Made by a program: the position numbers and the translations under genes. Of a stretch of DNA of 64,000 bases, positions 13,566 to 25,291 are shown piece by piece. This stretch comes from Byssothecium circinans. Lineage: Eukaryota; Ascomycota; Dothideomycetes; Pleosporales; Massarinaceae. How positions within the stretch are numbered: position 1 is the first letter of the stretch; the number at the start of each line of letters is the position of its first letter. Under the pieces are notes generated by a model. That model made no database searches and was not told the DNA's origin. It saw only the letters and a program-made list of their open reading frames with translations. The stretch lies in the NCBI GenBank assembly GCA_010015675.1, contig ML976983.1, forward strand, positions 387,858 to 451,857. The letters are read 5' to 3'.

Positions 13566-14347
13566 GTTTGCGGTCGAATGTGAAAAGTAAGGTGGAAGGA
13601 AAGGAAGAGATTGGATGGGCAGGAGAGGTTTGGGTTATATAGATAACATGGTGACTGTTTGCTGCTTCAAAGAAAATGTGTGGACGCTTGACTCGATGGC
13701 GCGCCGGAGACGTATCGGCCGCCGTATCAGCCCCACTATGTTGCCGCGTCCAAATGCGCGCGCGCCCTACAGAAATCACGCGCTCTGCCAATGCTTATGT
13801 GACTCTTATAATTGCCCGCCGGAAAGTGTCTTGGTTGCAGGACGGACAGGTATGTGACGATTTTGTTTATTCAAAAACATGAAGTCATGTTGTCGTCTGG
13901 TCTCCTATCCGAGTATAAAAATATGCCTCCATATCCCAAAGTCGAAGACAAACCACCAGTCATACATTATCATGAACAAATCGTATTGCAGGAAGTTGTT
14001 GATACAGGGCAATTGGCGCCATTGTTGTGAACCTACTGCTAAACTAGGATGCCCACTCCACTCCAGCCACTAGAGGCCAGACCCACAGCTTCTCCAGGAT
14101 ACCCAAAGAGTCGGACAAGCCGAAATGTAGTCTGCCGCAGGTGTGTAGCCCCCCGCCAGTCAATTAATGGACTACAACGAAGAAAAAGCAATCACTTCAC
14201 CGGACTCCATTCCAAAGCACACCCCGTCCACCACTCATCGAGGGTATCGCTGAATGACGATTACCCGCAATATTTTTCCCTTTGATCCGTAATTCGAGGT
14301 ATACCGAATACGGCATATCGTTGTTGCCGGGGAATGGAATGGCACAA
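13566..14347. other. Promoter side of asparagine synthetase and 3' side of scs2
   Basis: No gene recognised. It should hold the asparagine synthetase promoter, including TGACTC at 13800-13805, and the scs2 3' untranslated region. Open frames are all under 100 codons and featureless. Confidence 0.4.
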
Positions 14348-15571
14348 TCAAAAGAACAAGTACGCCAGAAGGAAACTTACCAAGCAGAGGGCAGCCGTGA
14401 TTTGCACGGAGACACCGCCTGCTGGTGGTTGCTGAGTCCTGAGGGCTGCCTGAGCGGATTCTTTCGACGTGCCGGACTCCACCTTTCGCTGGCGGAGACC
14501 GCTCTCGGCCTGCTGCGTGAGCCTTGAAATGGTAGCTTTGGCTTCGGCAAGCTGAGCCTGGAGCTCTTCCGATGACGTAGGAATTGCCTTCGACACTGCT
14601 GCTGCTGCGGCACCAACGGACGTCGTGACACCAGACGCAGCAGGGTTGTGAGCCGACTCGCGGGCTTCTCCGAGATTCTTACTGTCGGCCGGGCGGGATT
14701 CCGGGCGGGAAACAGATCCAACAGGTGTCTCGACGGCTCCACGCTGGGGAGTGACGGCCTCGGGAGACGGAGAGGATAGCGATGCACGGTCTGGGTGGCT
14801 TGCGCCGTTCGTCTTCGGAGTCGTCGCGGCTGCATCGTCGGCGGGGAGGAAAAGGACCCTAATCTTCCGCTCTTGGATGGAGGACTTGGATGTTTGCTCA
14901 ATGTGGGACCACTGCCCTCTGTTAGCCCAGACAATCTATGTACAGTCGCGTGTCACAACTGGCACCGCGTTTCCAAGCATGGATGGGTAGAAGTGATGCC
15001 AGGTTCATGATCCAGCAAGAGTTTCTACGTACCAGCGAGGCCACATTCGAGAACTCCTTGTCGGCGGTGACTAGGACGGACTGGACGAGGAACTTGTCGC
15101 GGCACTTGGCGTCGGGCGGGGGATCCTCCTTCATAGCCTGGAGAAGGACTGTTCAGACATCAGTAGCTGTGGCAACGTATTCGGTAGGAGCTGAGCGTAC
15201 TCTGAACTTCAACTGTGGCTCCCGGTTCAATGCGACCGGAATTGGGCCTCACACAGTACCTAGATGGCAACGTCAGCGGGGCGGGGTCGGGGTAGCAGAA
15301 GGAGGGTGGGAGTGGGCGCATACTGCTTGGGAGCCGTGGTTTTGACCTAAAAGTGTTAGTGTCCGTACAAATAGGTAGAGGTATTGCGCAGAAGGCGAGC
15401 CTACTCACCTTAAAGGCCAGGGGATCGCCGTGGGGGTTTGTCAGTCGTAGGTTTTGGGTGACTTCCTGCTGGAACGGGCCTGCTAGGTCTCAGCATTTTG
15501 TCTATCATATGCCTTCTATGAGGAGACTGACGCTTGAAGCCAAGCTCGGGGGGGTCGAGTTCGACAGACAT
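14348..15571 (-). CDS. scs2: VAP/Scs2-type ER membrane protein (MSP domain, tail anchor)
   Basis: Minus-strand exons 15532-15571, 15409-15479, 15324-15346, 15201-15259, 15033-15148 and 14348-14911 give 290 residues. The N-terminal MSP domain starts MSVELDPPELGF and contains LTNPHGDPLAFKVKTTAPKQ and YCVRPNSGRIEPG, the conserved FFAT-binding face of VAP proteins. A Ser/Pro/Ala-rich linker follows, then a coiled-coil segment (SSEELQAQLAEAKATISRL) and a C-terminal hydrophobic tail (VQITAALCLVSFLLAYLFF) that acts as a tail anchor. VAPs tether the ER to other membranes by recruiting FFAT-motif proteins. A strong gtaagt donor-like sequence sits within the codons of the tail; the read-through form is chosen because it keeps the anchor. 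Confidence 0.9.
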
Positions 15572-16251
15572 TGCGGTGATGTCGAGGGATCAGGGTTGGT
15601 CGGTTGGTTCGTAATCAGCTGTGCTGGAGGCCGACGACAGGTACGCGTGCGTGCGATGGATCGGGATAGTGCGGGAAAGCGAGCCGGAGGCGTATCGTAG
15701 GTAGGCACGAAATATTGGAGATTTGAATGGGGGAGTAGAATTCCGAAGGTACGTATGTAGGAGTGAGCGAGGGGGACGGGCACGGATGCGGCGTTCTGGA
15801 TGATTGATGATGCTGGCGTTCGCTTGCTTGGCCAGGATGCGAGTGCAGCAGCAGGCGGTGACATCAGCTGGGTGACTAAACACCAAGTTCACCAACCACT
15901 GTACCGAACGCTGCAGACGTTCCTCAGAGCTGCTGGTCGACCGCTCAACACACTATTTGCATCATCTTTGCCTGGGTTGGTAGATAGGATTTTCCGTTTG
16001 TCTAGCAAAATAATCAAGGGTCACGGCTCTACCACAATTGTTCTCGTTTGCGCTCCGCTACCGTGGGTTCGTCTCCCCTCATGCTCTCACTTTCCACCAG
16101 GCACCACCTGTAAAACCCCAACTCCCGCGCACCATAGTAGCTCCCTCACTAAAAAGCTCTTTGACAGTCCTAGATTCCAACCTCTAGAGTTGTCCCGTAT
16201 CTGAGCTCCTACTGTATACACTATCCACTCACACTTCAACAACCACCCGTC
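15572..16251. promoter_or_regulatory. Shared divergent promoter region, scs2 and UBX gene
   Basis: The two genes start 680 bp apart and point away from each other, so this interval must carry both promoters. No coding potential is recognised. I cannot name specific factor sites with confidence. Confidence 0.45.
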
Positions 16252-17247
16252 ATGCCGTCAGATCTCGAGCAGCTGCTCGACATGGGTTTCGACTCCGAGC
16301 GCGCAACCCTCGCTTCCAAAGCAACCGGCAGCCTCCAAGATGCGATCGACTGGTTAGAAAAGAACCGTACGTATGATCCGACGCGACATGCGTTGCCAGC
16401 CTTTCGCCTACACAATACTAACTCTACTGCAGAGGAAACACCCATCGACGAGCTCAAAGCAGCCCAAGCATCCGCCGCCTCCTCCGATGAACCCCCAGCC
16501 CTTCAACCTGGCGAAGAAGCCCACTCCCTCGTCTGCGACGACTGCGGCAAAAAATTCCGCTCACAAGCCCAAGCCGAGTTCCACGCCTCTAAAACCGAAC
16601 ACACGAACTTCAGCGAATCGACCGAGGCGATCAAGCCCCTCACCGAGGAGGAGAAGGCACAGAGACTCGCAGAGCTCAAAGAGAAGCTCGCAGCAAAGAA
16701 GGCAACACAGGCCGAGCAGGACAAGATCGACCGGAAGAAGAACGAGCAGATCCGCATGAAGGCTACCAAGGAGTCGCATGACATCAAGGAAGAGCTGCGG
16801 AAGAAGGAACAGCTGAAGGAGATGCAGCAGAAGAAGAAGGAGAAGCAGGAAGAGGCCGAGGCGAGGAAACGCGTGTTGGCGAAGCTGGAAGCCGATAAGC
16901 AGGAACGCAAGAGAAAGGCAGAGGCTGAAAAGGCGGCGAGGGCTGGAAAGGCAGCACCTGTGTACGCGGAGCCTGCTGCTCCTACATCCTCAGGGCCTAC
17001 GACATCGAAGCCCGCTAGTGCGTATACCGAGGCGCGACTTGCTCTCCAAACCCCTACTGGCCGCGTGATGAAGACGTTCCCCGTCGAGACCACGCTCTTC
17101 GAGATCGCGCATGCGCTTGAGCAGGACGGCCTCCAGGTCAACTCGTTCACGCAGAACTTCCCCAAGAAGATCTACGACAGGACCGACTTCGGCATGACGC
17201 TGAAGGAGGCTGGGATGGTACCGAGCGCGGCCCTGATCGTCAAGTGA
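16252..17247 (+). CDS. UBA-UBX domain protein (UBXN1/SAKS1-like), Cdc48 cofactor candidate
   Basis: Two exons, 16252-16366 and 16433-17247, give 309 residues. A UBA domain opens the protein (LEQLLDMGFDSERATLA). A C2H2-like finger follows (CDDCGKKF...FHASKTEH), then a long highly charged coiled coil rich in Lys/Glu, and a C-terminal UBX domain (RLALQTPTGRVMKTF to MVPSAALIVK). UBX proteins link ubiquitinated clients to the Cdc48/p97 ATPase. The 66-nt intron (gtacgt, tactaac branch, ctgcag) has no in-frame stop and a length divisible by three, so an unspliced transcript would encode a 331-residue version with 22 extra residues between UBA and finger. Confidence 0.88.
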   Translation: MPSDLEQLLDMGFDSERATLASKATGSLQDAIDWLEKNRTYDPTRHALPAFRLHNTNSTAEETPIDELKAAQASAASSDEPPALQPGEEAHSLVCDDCGKKFRSQAQAEFHASKTEHTNFSESTEAIKPLTEEEKAQRLAELKEKLAAKKATQAEQDKIDRKKNEQIRMKATKESHDIKEELRKKEQLKEMQQKKKEKQEEAEARKRVLAKLEADKQERKRKAEAEKAARAGKAAPVYAEPAAPTSSGPTTSKPASAYTEARLALQTPTGRVMKTFPVETTLFEIAHALEQDGLQVNSFTQNFPKKIYDRTDFGMTLKEAGMVPSAALIVK

Positions 17248-17689
17248 GGAGCGCACGAATGGGCAGCAGGGGAAGTAGCACAGCTACGTGTCAAGATGGG
17301 ATACCAGCCCTCGAGACCGGAATGGTCTCGGCCCTGTTGACTGTAGCGGGCGTCAAAAGCAATTATAGGATCATCTACATGGTGCGAATGATACTGGACT
17401 ATTGTGCACGGATTTCTGTAAAAGACGATCACGAGTTACGATCATAGCTAGTTAATGCAACCGATGATAAATGATACCATGCCAAGCATACACACCGTCC
17501 CTCGCGGGGTTGTAAAAGCCGGTGGTAGCACCTGTGTCAAAGTCCCTGTCGGGACTCTGGCAGAGCTATACAAATGATTCATACACAATAACTACCCTTT
17601 ATTTTCCATCTTAGTGCCGACTTGCTCTGCTCCACGGGAGACCGTGAACGCTGGCCTTGGAATGCAAACCGCATCGAATCCACCCCACC
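17248..17689. other. Convergent 3' intergenic tract
   Basis: This tract lies between the 3' ends of the UBX and RecQ genes. No ORF or repeat of interest; it presumably holds both 3' untranslated regions. Confidence 0.4.
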
Positions 17690-19301
17690 TCACTCATACT
17701 GATCAACCTCATACCTCCCCAAATCCCTCTGCGTACTAACCCACTCCTCACTCGCCAACCCCTTCTCCTTCCTCCTAACCACCGCCTTGGCGTCTTTACA
17801 CCAATCACACGCAAACTCGCACGGCGTCTCGCTCTCGTCCGCAAAATACTTCGCAATCAGCTTATGCCGACACTTGTCTGTGCTCTCACAGTACTCGACG
17901 AGTGCCTGCAGACTCTTCGCTCGATTGAGGAGCTGTTGCTGTTGCGCCGCTACGCCGGCACCCTTCGACGGCTGGCGAGCTTGGTCTTTAGATAGCATAG
18001 CGGCGGCGCGATCACGGTCTTCACGTCCGTAGTACAGGATACAAACGCTGGCTTTGCCGTCTCGTCCGGCGCGCCCGGCTTCTTGGTAGAAACCCTCGAA
18101 GGACTTGGGGATCTGCCAGTGGACTACGAAACGCACGTTTTCTTTGTCGATGCCCATGCCGAAGGCCGTTGTGGCGACGATGACATCGTAGCCTTCATTG
18201 TTGGCGACCCAACCTGCCAGTGCGTCGGCGCGCTCGGTGTGAGGGAGACCGGCGTGGTAGGGTTTCGCGCCTATACCGTCTGAACGCAGGCGAGCAGCGA
18301 GGGATTCGCAGTCTTTGCGGAAGAGCGTATAGATGATTCCAGGGACGTTGTCGGAGCGTTGCTGCTGGGTTGCTAGCTGGGAGGCGCGGTCGGGGTTTTG
18401 CGCTCGACGGGCGTGGGCTGCTTTGATCCAGGCTAGGAAGTCGGAGTAGTGGTCCTGTTCGTCGCTTTTAAAACGGACTTCGTAGTGTAAGTTCGGCCGG
18501 CTAGTCGTCATGCGGAACATCTTCAGCTTCGTGGGGTCTAGACCCAGAGTGTTGATGATATCATCTCGGACGCGTGACGTTGCGGTGGCTGTGAGGCATA
18601 TAATAGGCACGTCTGGGAACTCGGTCTTGAAGAAGCAGAGTTGTTGGAAGGAAGGGCGGAAATCGTGGCCCCATTCGCTCACGCAATGGGCTTCGTCCAC
18701 GGCGATTCGGGCTAGCTCTTTCTGGGAGTGCACAACTCGGAGGAGCTTGCGGAAGGAGTCTAGTTGGCAGTATTCTGGTGTTACGTAGAGTAGGCGGGTA
18801 AGTGGATGACCGCATTGCAGGTCTTCGATGACTCGCTTCTTAGTGCTGGCTGTGGTTGTGCTGTTGATGGTTTCGACTCGGATATTTGCTTTGCGCATGG
18901 AAGCTACTTGGTTGTTCTGGTTTATATTAGTCGAGGTTTTTGATGCTGTATTTGCAAGTACCTAGACTTACCATCAAGGCGAGCAGCGGTGAGACCACAA
19001 TTGTAACTATAATTGTTAGTATCGACATTTGAGTAGAAGGGGCCGAGTCTACGTACTCCCGAAATCAACAATGGCCGGCAACTGAAAGCACAAGCTTTTC
19101 CCGAAAGATGTTGCAGCCTGCAGGAAGACATCCTCGCCCTCTAATGTTGCTGTGATCACCTCGCGTTGGGTCGGTCTATTCTTTAGTTAACCCACCAATC
19201 CACTGGATATCGAGAATGACGTACCTGAAAGACCGCTTTCCAAAGACACGTCGAAGTGTAAACTCGATGTCGTAGTGAGGATGCTTCCTTTTGGGAGGCA
19301 T
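17690..19301 (-). CDS. RecQ-family DNA helicase (short form)
   Basis: Minus-strand exons 19225-19301, 19057-19175, 18972-19006 and 17690-18916 give 485 residues. Visible helicase motifs: PTQRE (Q-motif region), Walker A ATSFGKSLC, VVSPLLALMNNQV, DEAHC box, LTATATSRVRDD, FGMGIDKENVRFVVHW, and motif VI QEAGRAGRDG. A RecQ zinc-binding module follows with Cys residues in YCESTDKCRHK and CEFACDWC. There is no HRDC domain, and the protein is much shorter than Sgs1/BLM-type helicases, closer in layout to RecQ1/RecQ5-type enzymes. It unwinds DNA 3'-5' and likely serves recombination or replication repair. The N-terminal exon begins MPPKRKHPHYD. The exact orthologue class is uncertain. Confidence 0.9.
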
Positions 19302-20104
19302 GCTGAGATGAGTCGTCGAATATTTATTGTCAAAGCAAGCGGGCAGCTGATCACCGGTGAGGCAGAATGGTAATAAATGCGGGCAATCGATTGTACATAG
19401 GCATCGTGATCGACTTTGAGCCCTGGTGGGTAATGGAGTCGTGTTGCTGCGATTGCGGACAGGGGTGACGACGCGGTCGCGACGGAAAGAGCAACGGGTG
19501 ATCACGTGGCCGGTTCCGCAAATCAAAATTCTTCGACCTGAAGCCGACGAGCTGTCACTTTTATCCTCAATCACGACCTCCTGAGCCTCTCGCAAAACAA
19601 TTCCGCAAAGTGGAACGGACCTGTACGCAAGCAATACCGAATAACGAGAGGGCTGAAATACCCCTAAAGGATCCTTGCCTTCACCTTCAGTAGAGTTATC
19701 CAAGGGCGCATCGAATCCGGGAGACATCTTTACTAACGCGAAGCTGGAGAAGCTAGAGCATTCGAACCAATTAGCATCAGTCGTGCCACCTTCCAAACCT
19801 GATACGTTCATTGGTGGGAGATCTCGCGTGGACAGATGTTGCACGCGTACTGAACACTGGAGCTACATTCTCACCAAGGGCAAAACTGTCTGGACAGGCA
19901 TAGGAGGTAGTAGCAAAGTGGCGCAGAGATAAAGGAGCAGATGAATGCTAGCTACATCTTAGCTACATTGGCCGCAATGAGACCGCAGCATCTGTGTAAG
20001 TTACTAAACTACATGCTGTGTTCCATGTGCTGACTGTACTCTCGCCCACTAATATAGAGGAGCTTTACGGAAATTATTTCCAACGATTAACCGTAACTGT
20101 TGAA
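19302..20104. promoter_or_regulatory. Divergent promoter region with a probable 5'UTR intron
   Basis: Lies between the divergent RecQ and GNAT starts. A well-formed intron candidate (gtaag donor at 19996, acceptor tatag ending at 20057, 62 nt) sits just upstream of the GNAT start codon. Splicing it would leave no in-frame extension from the upstream ATGs, so it is probably an intron in the untranslated leader. A CACGTG E-box-like motif is near 19503. Confidence 0.35.
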
Positions 20105-20596
20105 ATGGCAAGCACGCCAATTGCTGACGAGATCTGCGTGCAAGATCTCGCTTCCATCAAGCCCAAGGAGCGTGTCACCATGATCGAAAAGGTCGCACGA
20201 ATCGAGAAGAAAGCATTTCCTCCTAGCGAAGCATTCGACTTCAACATGGAGCTCAAGAAGAGGAACACCAACATGACACTGGCTCTCAAAAAAGGTGTGC
20301 CGATAGGCTACCTAGTCTACCTTCGACAGAAGAGGCTAACGCTGCTTCACAAAATCTGTGTTATCGAACAAGAGCGGGGGAAAGGCGTCGGCAAGTGTCT
20401 TATGCATTCCCTACGCAACCAGCTCGAGAAGGCGGGATGCGATAGCATTCATCTGTGGGTCGACGAGACTCGCCAGCCTGCGAGATCTCTTTATGATTCT
20501 TGTGGCTTCCAGCAAATTGATCGGTGTCTGGACTATTATGGACCGGGGCGAACAGGACTGAAAATGCAATTAAGCATTGATCGTGATGGAAAATAA
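20105..20596 (+). CDS. GNAT-family N-acetyltransferase
   Basis: Single exon, 163 residues from the ATG at 20105 (MASTPIADEI). The acetyl-CoA-binding motif A is visible as VIEQERGKGVGKCLM (R/Q-x-x-G-x-G/A). The C-terminal half shows the usual GNAT motif B (ARSLYDSCGFQQIDRCLDYY). The length is typical of a single-domain GNAT enzyme. The substrate cannot be told from sequence; the YYGPGRTGLKMQL ending resembles peptide and protein acetyltransferases. An upstream extension to 20018 stays open but adds no recognisable domain, so the internal ATG was preferred. Confidence 0.75.
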   Translation: MASTPIADEICVQDLASIKPKERVTMIEKVARIEKKAFPPSEAFDFNMELKKRNTNMTLALKKGVPIGYLVYLRQKRLTLLHKICVIEQERGKGVGKCLMHSLRNQLEKAGCDSIHLWVDETRQPARSLYDSCGFQQIDRCLDYYGPGRTGLKMQLSIDRDGK

Positions 20597-20881
20597 GCTA
20601 CAGGTCGTTGCGGGCTGGTCTCAGGTATGGAGAGGTGGCAGGAGGGCCATCATCCCTTGCTCGGGCAGCCATTTACTTCTCAGCCCACCTCCAACATTCC
20701 ACTACCTTCGCTCATTGTAAAATGCAAGGTATCCGCCTTGACGCGAACACGCGTTTGAGCGCGACAGAAATTCTGTTCTTCAAGGAAAAGATGGCTGTAT
20801 GCGACGGAACGACTTCATCGTGTCTTCCCCCCTTCCTGCTGTCGCGGCAGAGGACGTTTCCACTCGTTACAGTCAATCGCA

Positions 20882-23800
20882 ATGGCGATCACAAGGTAGG
20901 TTATGCCCATTTTCTAACATATATGTACAATACTGACTATCGCGTCTTTGACAGAAGCCTGGATACATTATTCAGAGCAAAGGCGCTGGCCTTCATCACT
21001 CTGATCGCAACAGCTACCGCATCACCACAAATCAATTACCCGCTCAATCTACAACTCCCTCCTGTTGCGAAAGTTGGTGAAGCGTACAGCTTTCAATTTG
21101 CGTCGACCACCTTCCAGTCTGTCACAGACAAACTACAATACTCGCTAGTCGGAAGTCCTTCGTGGCTTCATATCAGCAGCAATAACCGAACGCTATGGGG
21201 TACTCCGGGATCGAAAGATGGGGGCACCGCTTCTTTCACAATCACCGCGGCTGGAGAGGCTGGCGCAGTCGCCAATATGGACTCTAAGCTTCTTGTCGCG
21301 AACGATGGGCCTAAAGCAGTGGGCAATGTTTCGCAGTATCTATCGAAGACTGGGACGCTTTCGGGGCCTTCGAGCGTAGTTCTTCTACCTTCAAAGCCGT
21401 TTGAGGTCAAATTTGAGAAGGACATGTTCGATTCGAAGGGTACTACCCTCACATACTACGCGACGTCGGCAGATCATACGCCACTTCCAGCATGGATTAG
21501 CTTTGACGCACAGTCTCTGCGGTTTGCGGGAACCACACCATTTTCCCCGGCGCCTCAGTCTTTTGACCTTTTGCTCATCGCCTCGGATGCCCCTGGCTAT
21601 GCGGCAGCGTCGATATCGTTCACTCTCGATGTTAGCAACCACCAGCTGCTGTTCAGGCCTCTGACACAGACATTGAACATGTCAAAAGGCGATCAGGTCC
21701 AGATTAGTGGACTAAAGAGCATGCTTTTCCTCGATAACTCGCCCATTCGGGATGAAGACCTACAGTCCGCGAGCGCGGATCTACCTTCGTGGCTCTCTTT
21801 CGATGAACGATCGTTTGATATCACCGGCACGCCACCATCAGGCTTGATGTCCCAGGACCTCAGTATTACAGTACGAGATAAATATGGAGATACGTCCGAA
21901 CATGGGTTGCATGGTATGTTTACGGTGCGCTAACACCCCTTCTTGCTGACCGTCTCAGTCACATTTACTTCGAAATTATTCACTTCCGCCATTGAACAGC
22001 TCAACATTACACTCGGGCAGCACTTCGAGTACACTATACCCAGATCTGTCCTAGTTGAAGATGGGGAGAGTGTCAGCATGGACCTGGGCGATCTCGGGAC
22101 ATGGTTGCATGGTATGTTTACGGTGCGCTAACACCCCTTCTTGCTGACCGTCTCAGTCACATTTACTTCGAAATTATTCACTTCCGCCATTGAACAGCTC
22201 AACATTACACTCGGGCAGCACTTCGAGTACACTATACCCAGATCTGTCCTAGTTGAAGATGGGGAGAGTGTCAGCATGGACCTGGGCGATCTCGGGACAT
22301 GGTTGCATTTCGATCCAGCTGCATTAACCATAGCAGGAACGATCCCCAACGACGTGTCCATACGCGACACTGACCTCTCATTGACTGCTACGTCTAGCGA
22401 TGGCAAATTGAAAGACACCCAGACCTTCCATGTCCAGATCTCGTCTGGCAGCCCGTCTACAGACACGCGTGCGAGCCAGTCGGATGGGCACGGCCCGTCA
22501 ACTCCGCACAACGGATTATCTTCCAGCAAGAAAGTAGGAATAGTGGTAGGATCCGTTGTTGCGGGTCTAGTTCTAGCTCTTATTCTTGTAGCGATCATGT
22601 TCTTGATTTGTCGACGCAAGAAGCAGGAGAAAGGCTATATCAGTCCTCGAACACCGCGATGTCCACGTAAAGCAGACATTTCACGACCAATTCCGAATTC
22701 CGATACGGTCTACGATTTTGACTTGGAAAAGGGAAAAGACGATGATACTCTAGAGCGGACACCGGAACATCCTCCTCAGTTGAACCTCATCCTCCCACGA
22801 GACAACCTCCAACAGAAGCGCAAAGAGACGCACTCCTTGACTAGTTCGGTCGACGAGGCCGGACACGACACCTTTGCTGATTTCAGCGGTTCTGTCGGCT
22901 TACCTGAAGAAGCTGGACCCTCGCATCGACCCCACGATTCCATGAAAATTGCTACAGAAATGGCTAGGGGGTCGGCTGCTTCTGCCTTCCAACAGAAAAA
23001 GAGAACCGCCGAAGTGCATAGGAACTCCTCCCGCCGCAGCTCAGGGTTACCCGCCCATCGTCGCTTAACAAGCATTGGTCATGGTCGTATAAAGCACACA
23101 TACTCCCCCTCGCGTAGCACAAATGACTATTCAACGAATCGGCGCTCTGTAGGGTCGTCTTCGTGGATTACCAACACTATGAGTATGGTGTCGACCGTAC
23201 ATTCAGTCCAACCGCAGCCAACCAAGGCACGACATACGACACAGTTCACCACGCCTCTGGAGAGACATGGCAGTATTCGTCCAGTACCGACTTCTTCTAC
23301 CAGTGAAAGCTTGGTGGATAGGCGCAACGAGAAACTTCTCACTAGCTATATGCCAAAAAGCCGGTCCGCGAAATCACCCTTCTTTAAAGGCGCCAATTCT
23401 CGAGTATCCTCTGGCAGCCAGACTCCTGCTACACCTACTTTGGACGTAGGTTCTAAACCAGATACTGCACTCACGCCCAAGTCGCCCAACATAGCCAAGA
23501 CAAACGACGTCATAATTGAGGAGAGGACATCACCAGACTTACCAGGTACGCATCTTTCCAAGCGAGAGGAGTGCGGTGTTTCAGAAAATAATCATGGTTG
23601 TGTATCAACATGAACTGCGCTAACCTGTAACAAAATAAAGAAAGCCTACGTATCCGTAGACCCTCCGACACACCCTCTCCAATTGTTGGAAGCGAGAAGT
23701 TTCCAGGAAGCCTTCGTTCGAAAAAGAGCCGTGCTGCCTTCAAGCGTAGGCAGACGGAGGCTCTTACTGAGAAAAGCCTTGAGAGTGTCGAAGGAACGTC

Positions 23801-25291
23801 CGCCCGGCCTGAGACAACGATATACTCCCGGTTCCCGCTCTCACGTCGCGAAAACACCCGAGATAGCCTTCGTGCCACTGAGCTCAAGTCATCGCTAAAT
23901 GAGCAATTGGGGACGAAGGTGTTCAAAGACGATGAGATCAGTGACAGCGAGTACTCAGACGAGGAAGGGACGATTGTAGAAGCCGAGAACCGTAGGACTA
24001 TTAAACTGAACGAATTCACACTTCCTCCGCTTGATCCCAAGAAGGCGAAAAAGAACAGCAGGCGTACCAGCAAGGAAGGCAAGAGAGACAGTACGAAAGA
24101 GTTGAAGCGTATCAGTCAGCGAGATCCCACGCCATTTTCCCTCTCCTTGGAGCATGGCGGGAAGGAAAACCAGTCCTCCAGCTACTCCTTGAACTTCGGG
24201 CAGGAAAGGCCGACCCCTGCTCGAGGTGCTACCGCCACGACTGCAATGACAGTCAAGACAAACACCTCTTCCCCATCCCGGCCCAAGACTTCCGTTGGCA
24301 TTTTCCCTGTCCATGCACGCACGGTCTCTCGTACCGTCAACCGCATCAGCACAGTTCGAAACTCTCAGAGTATGTTTTTCAGTCTCGAAATCCTTTGCGA
24401 ATACTTCAGATTGAGTCTTGCCCTGCCTTTGATATAGTGGCTGACTTAAACACAGGGAGGCCTCTATCGCGAGAGAATTCGACACAAGAACGCCACTCCC
24501 GCAAATCCATCCATTCTCGCACCCAGTCCCGTCAATCAGTACGTGGCTTCCTGCCAACTCCCCGTCTTGATTCCCACCCAACTAACAACCGCATCCAGAC
24601 AACCGCACCCGGCAAACACCGTGAACACTCCCGTACCCAATCCGGCGCATACCCACACTTTGACGCCTCTACTCTCAGCCAGTTTGGCGCAGCCGGCACA
24701 AGCGGTGCAACCGCAGACACCAAACCGACCGACCATCGGCGAAGATCCAAAAGAGAAAGCAACGGCTCCCAGTCTCACTACAACCGCGAAAGCCGCGAGG
24801 TCAAAGACTCCACCAAAAGGAACAGCGGTGCAGGTACACATTCGTCGAAACACCTCTCTTCTACCGCTCGCGAAGCCCATAGGTCGAGAATAGCACAGCT
24901 CCAAATATCAGAGAACACCAGTCCGTTTTATCATGCAAACCGTGATAGTGCAATATCCTCACCTGTTACACCGACGCCGCCACGTCATTCGATGAATGTC
25001 GGGCTCGGACTGTCGCTTGGAAACGAGGAGGATACTCCGGCGCGGGAAAGCGTGGCGCGGCAGTCGAGAAGGGAACGAACGCCGTTGAGCGTTTTAGACG
25101 ATGGGAATGGTGGAAGTCCGGAGAGAGTGCGTGGGGGAGAGGCCAGTGGGAAGGGGAAGGCACCAGTCACCGAGGAAATTGATGAGGGGATCGAGCAGGG
25201 TGGTGATAGTTGGAAGGGGAGGTGGGGGAGTTTCCGGTGGAGGAGTGGTGGAGGGACGTTCTGGGGGAAGAACGATACGGCGTTTATTTGA
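20882..25291 (+). CDS. axl2: Axl2-like polarity protein (cadherin-like repeats, single TM), with an internal duplication
   Basis: Seven exons: 20882-20895, 20955-21913, 21959-22111, 22157-23545, 23641-24369, 24456-24538 and 24599-25291, giving 1339 residues. It starts MAITRSLDTLF with a signal peptide ending near TATASPQINYP. The extracellular part carries cadherin/dystroglycan-like repeats (SWLHISSNNRTLWGTPG, PAWISFDAQSLRFAGTTP, SWLSFDERSFDITGTPP). A transmembrane helix (GIVVGSVVAGLVLALILVAI, then CRRKK) precedes a long Ser/Arg-rich cytoplasmic tail. Yeast Axl2 marks axial bud sites and works with septins; filamentous orthologues act in septation and conidiation. Residues 325-375 and 376-426 are exact copies encoded by a 198-bp tandem duplication that also doubled a 45-nt intron. 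Both introns must be spliced because each carries a stop. The 60-nt intron 6 is a multiple of three and stop-free. Confidence 0.88.
21913..22308 (+). repeat. Perfect 198-bp tandem duplication inside axl2
   Basis: Copy 1 is 21913-22110 and copy 2 is 22111-22308; by eye they are identical. Each contains a complete 45-nt intron plus 153 nt of exon. The 8-nt sequence GGTTGCAT occurs at 21905-21912, 22103-22110 and 22301-22308, so it flanks the duplication and provides microhomology at the breakpoints. The unit is 66 codons long and its exon part 51 codons, so the frame is kept. Confidence 0.95.

Noticed and set aside
17690..25291. RecQ, GNAT and Axl2 genes as a functional cluster
   Set aside because: Orientations differ, promoters are separate, and no shared pathway links them; simple adjacency explains it.
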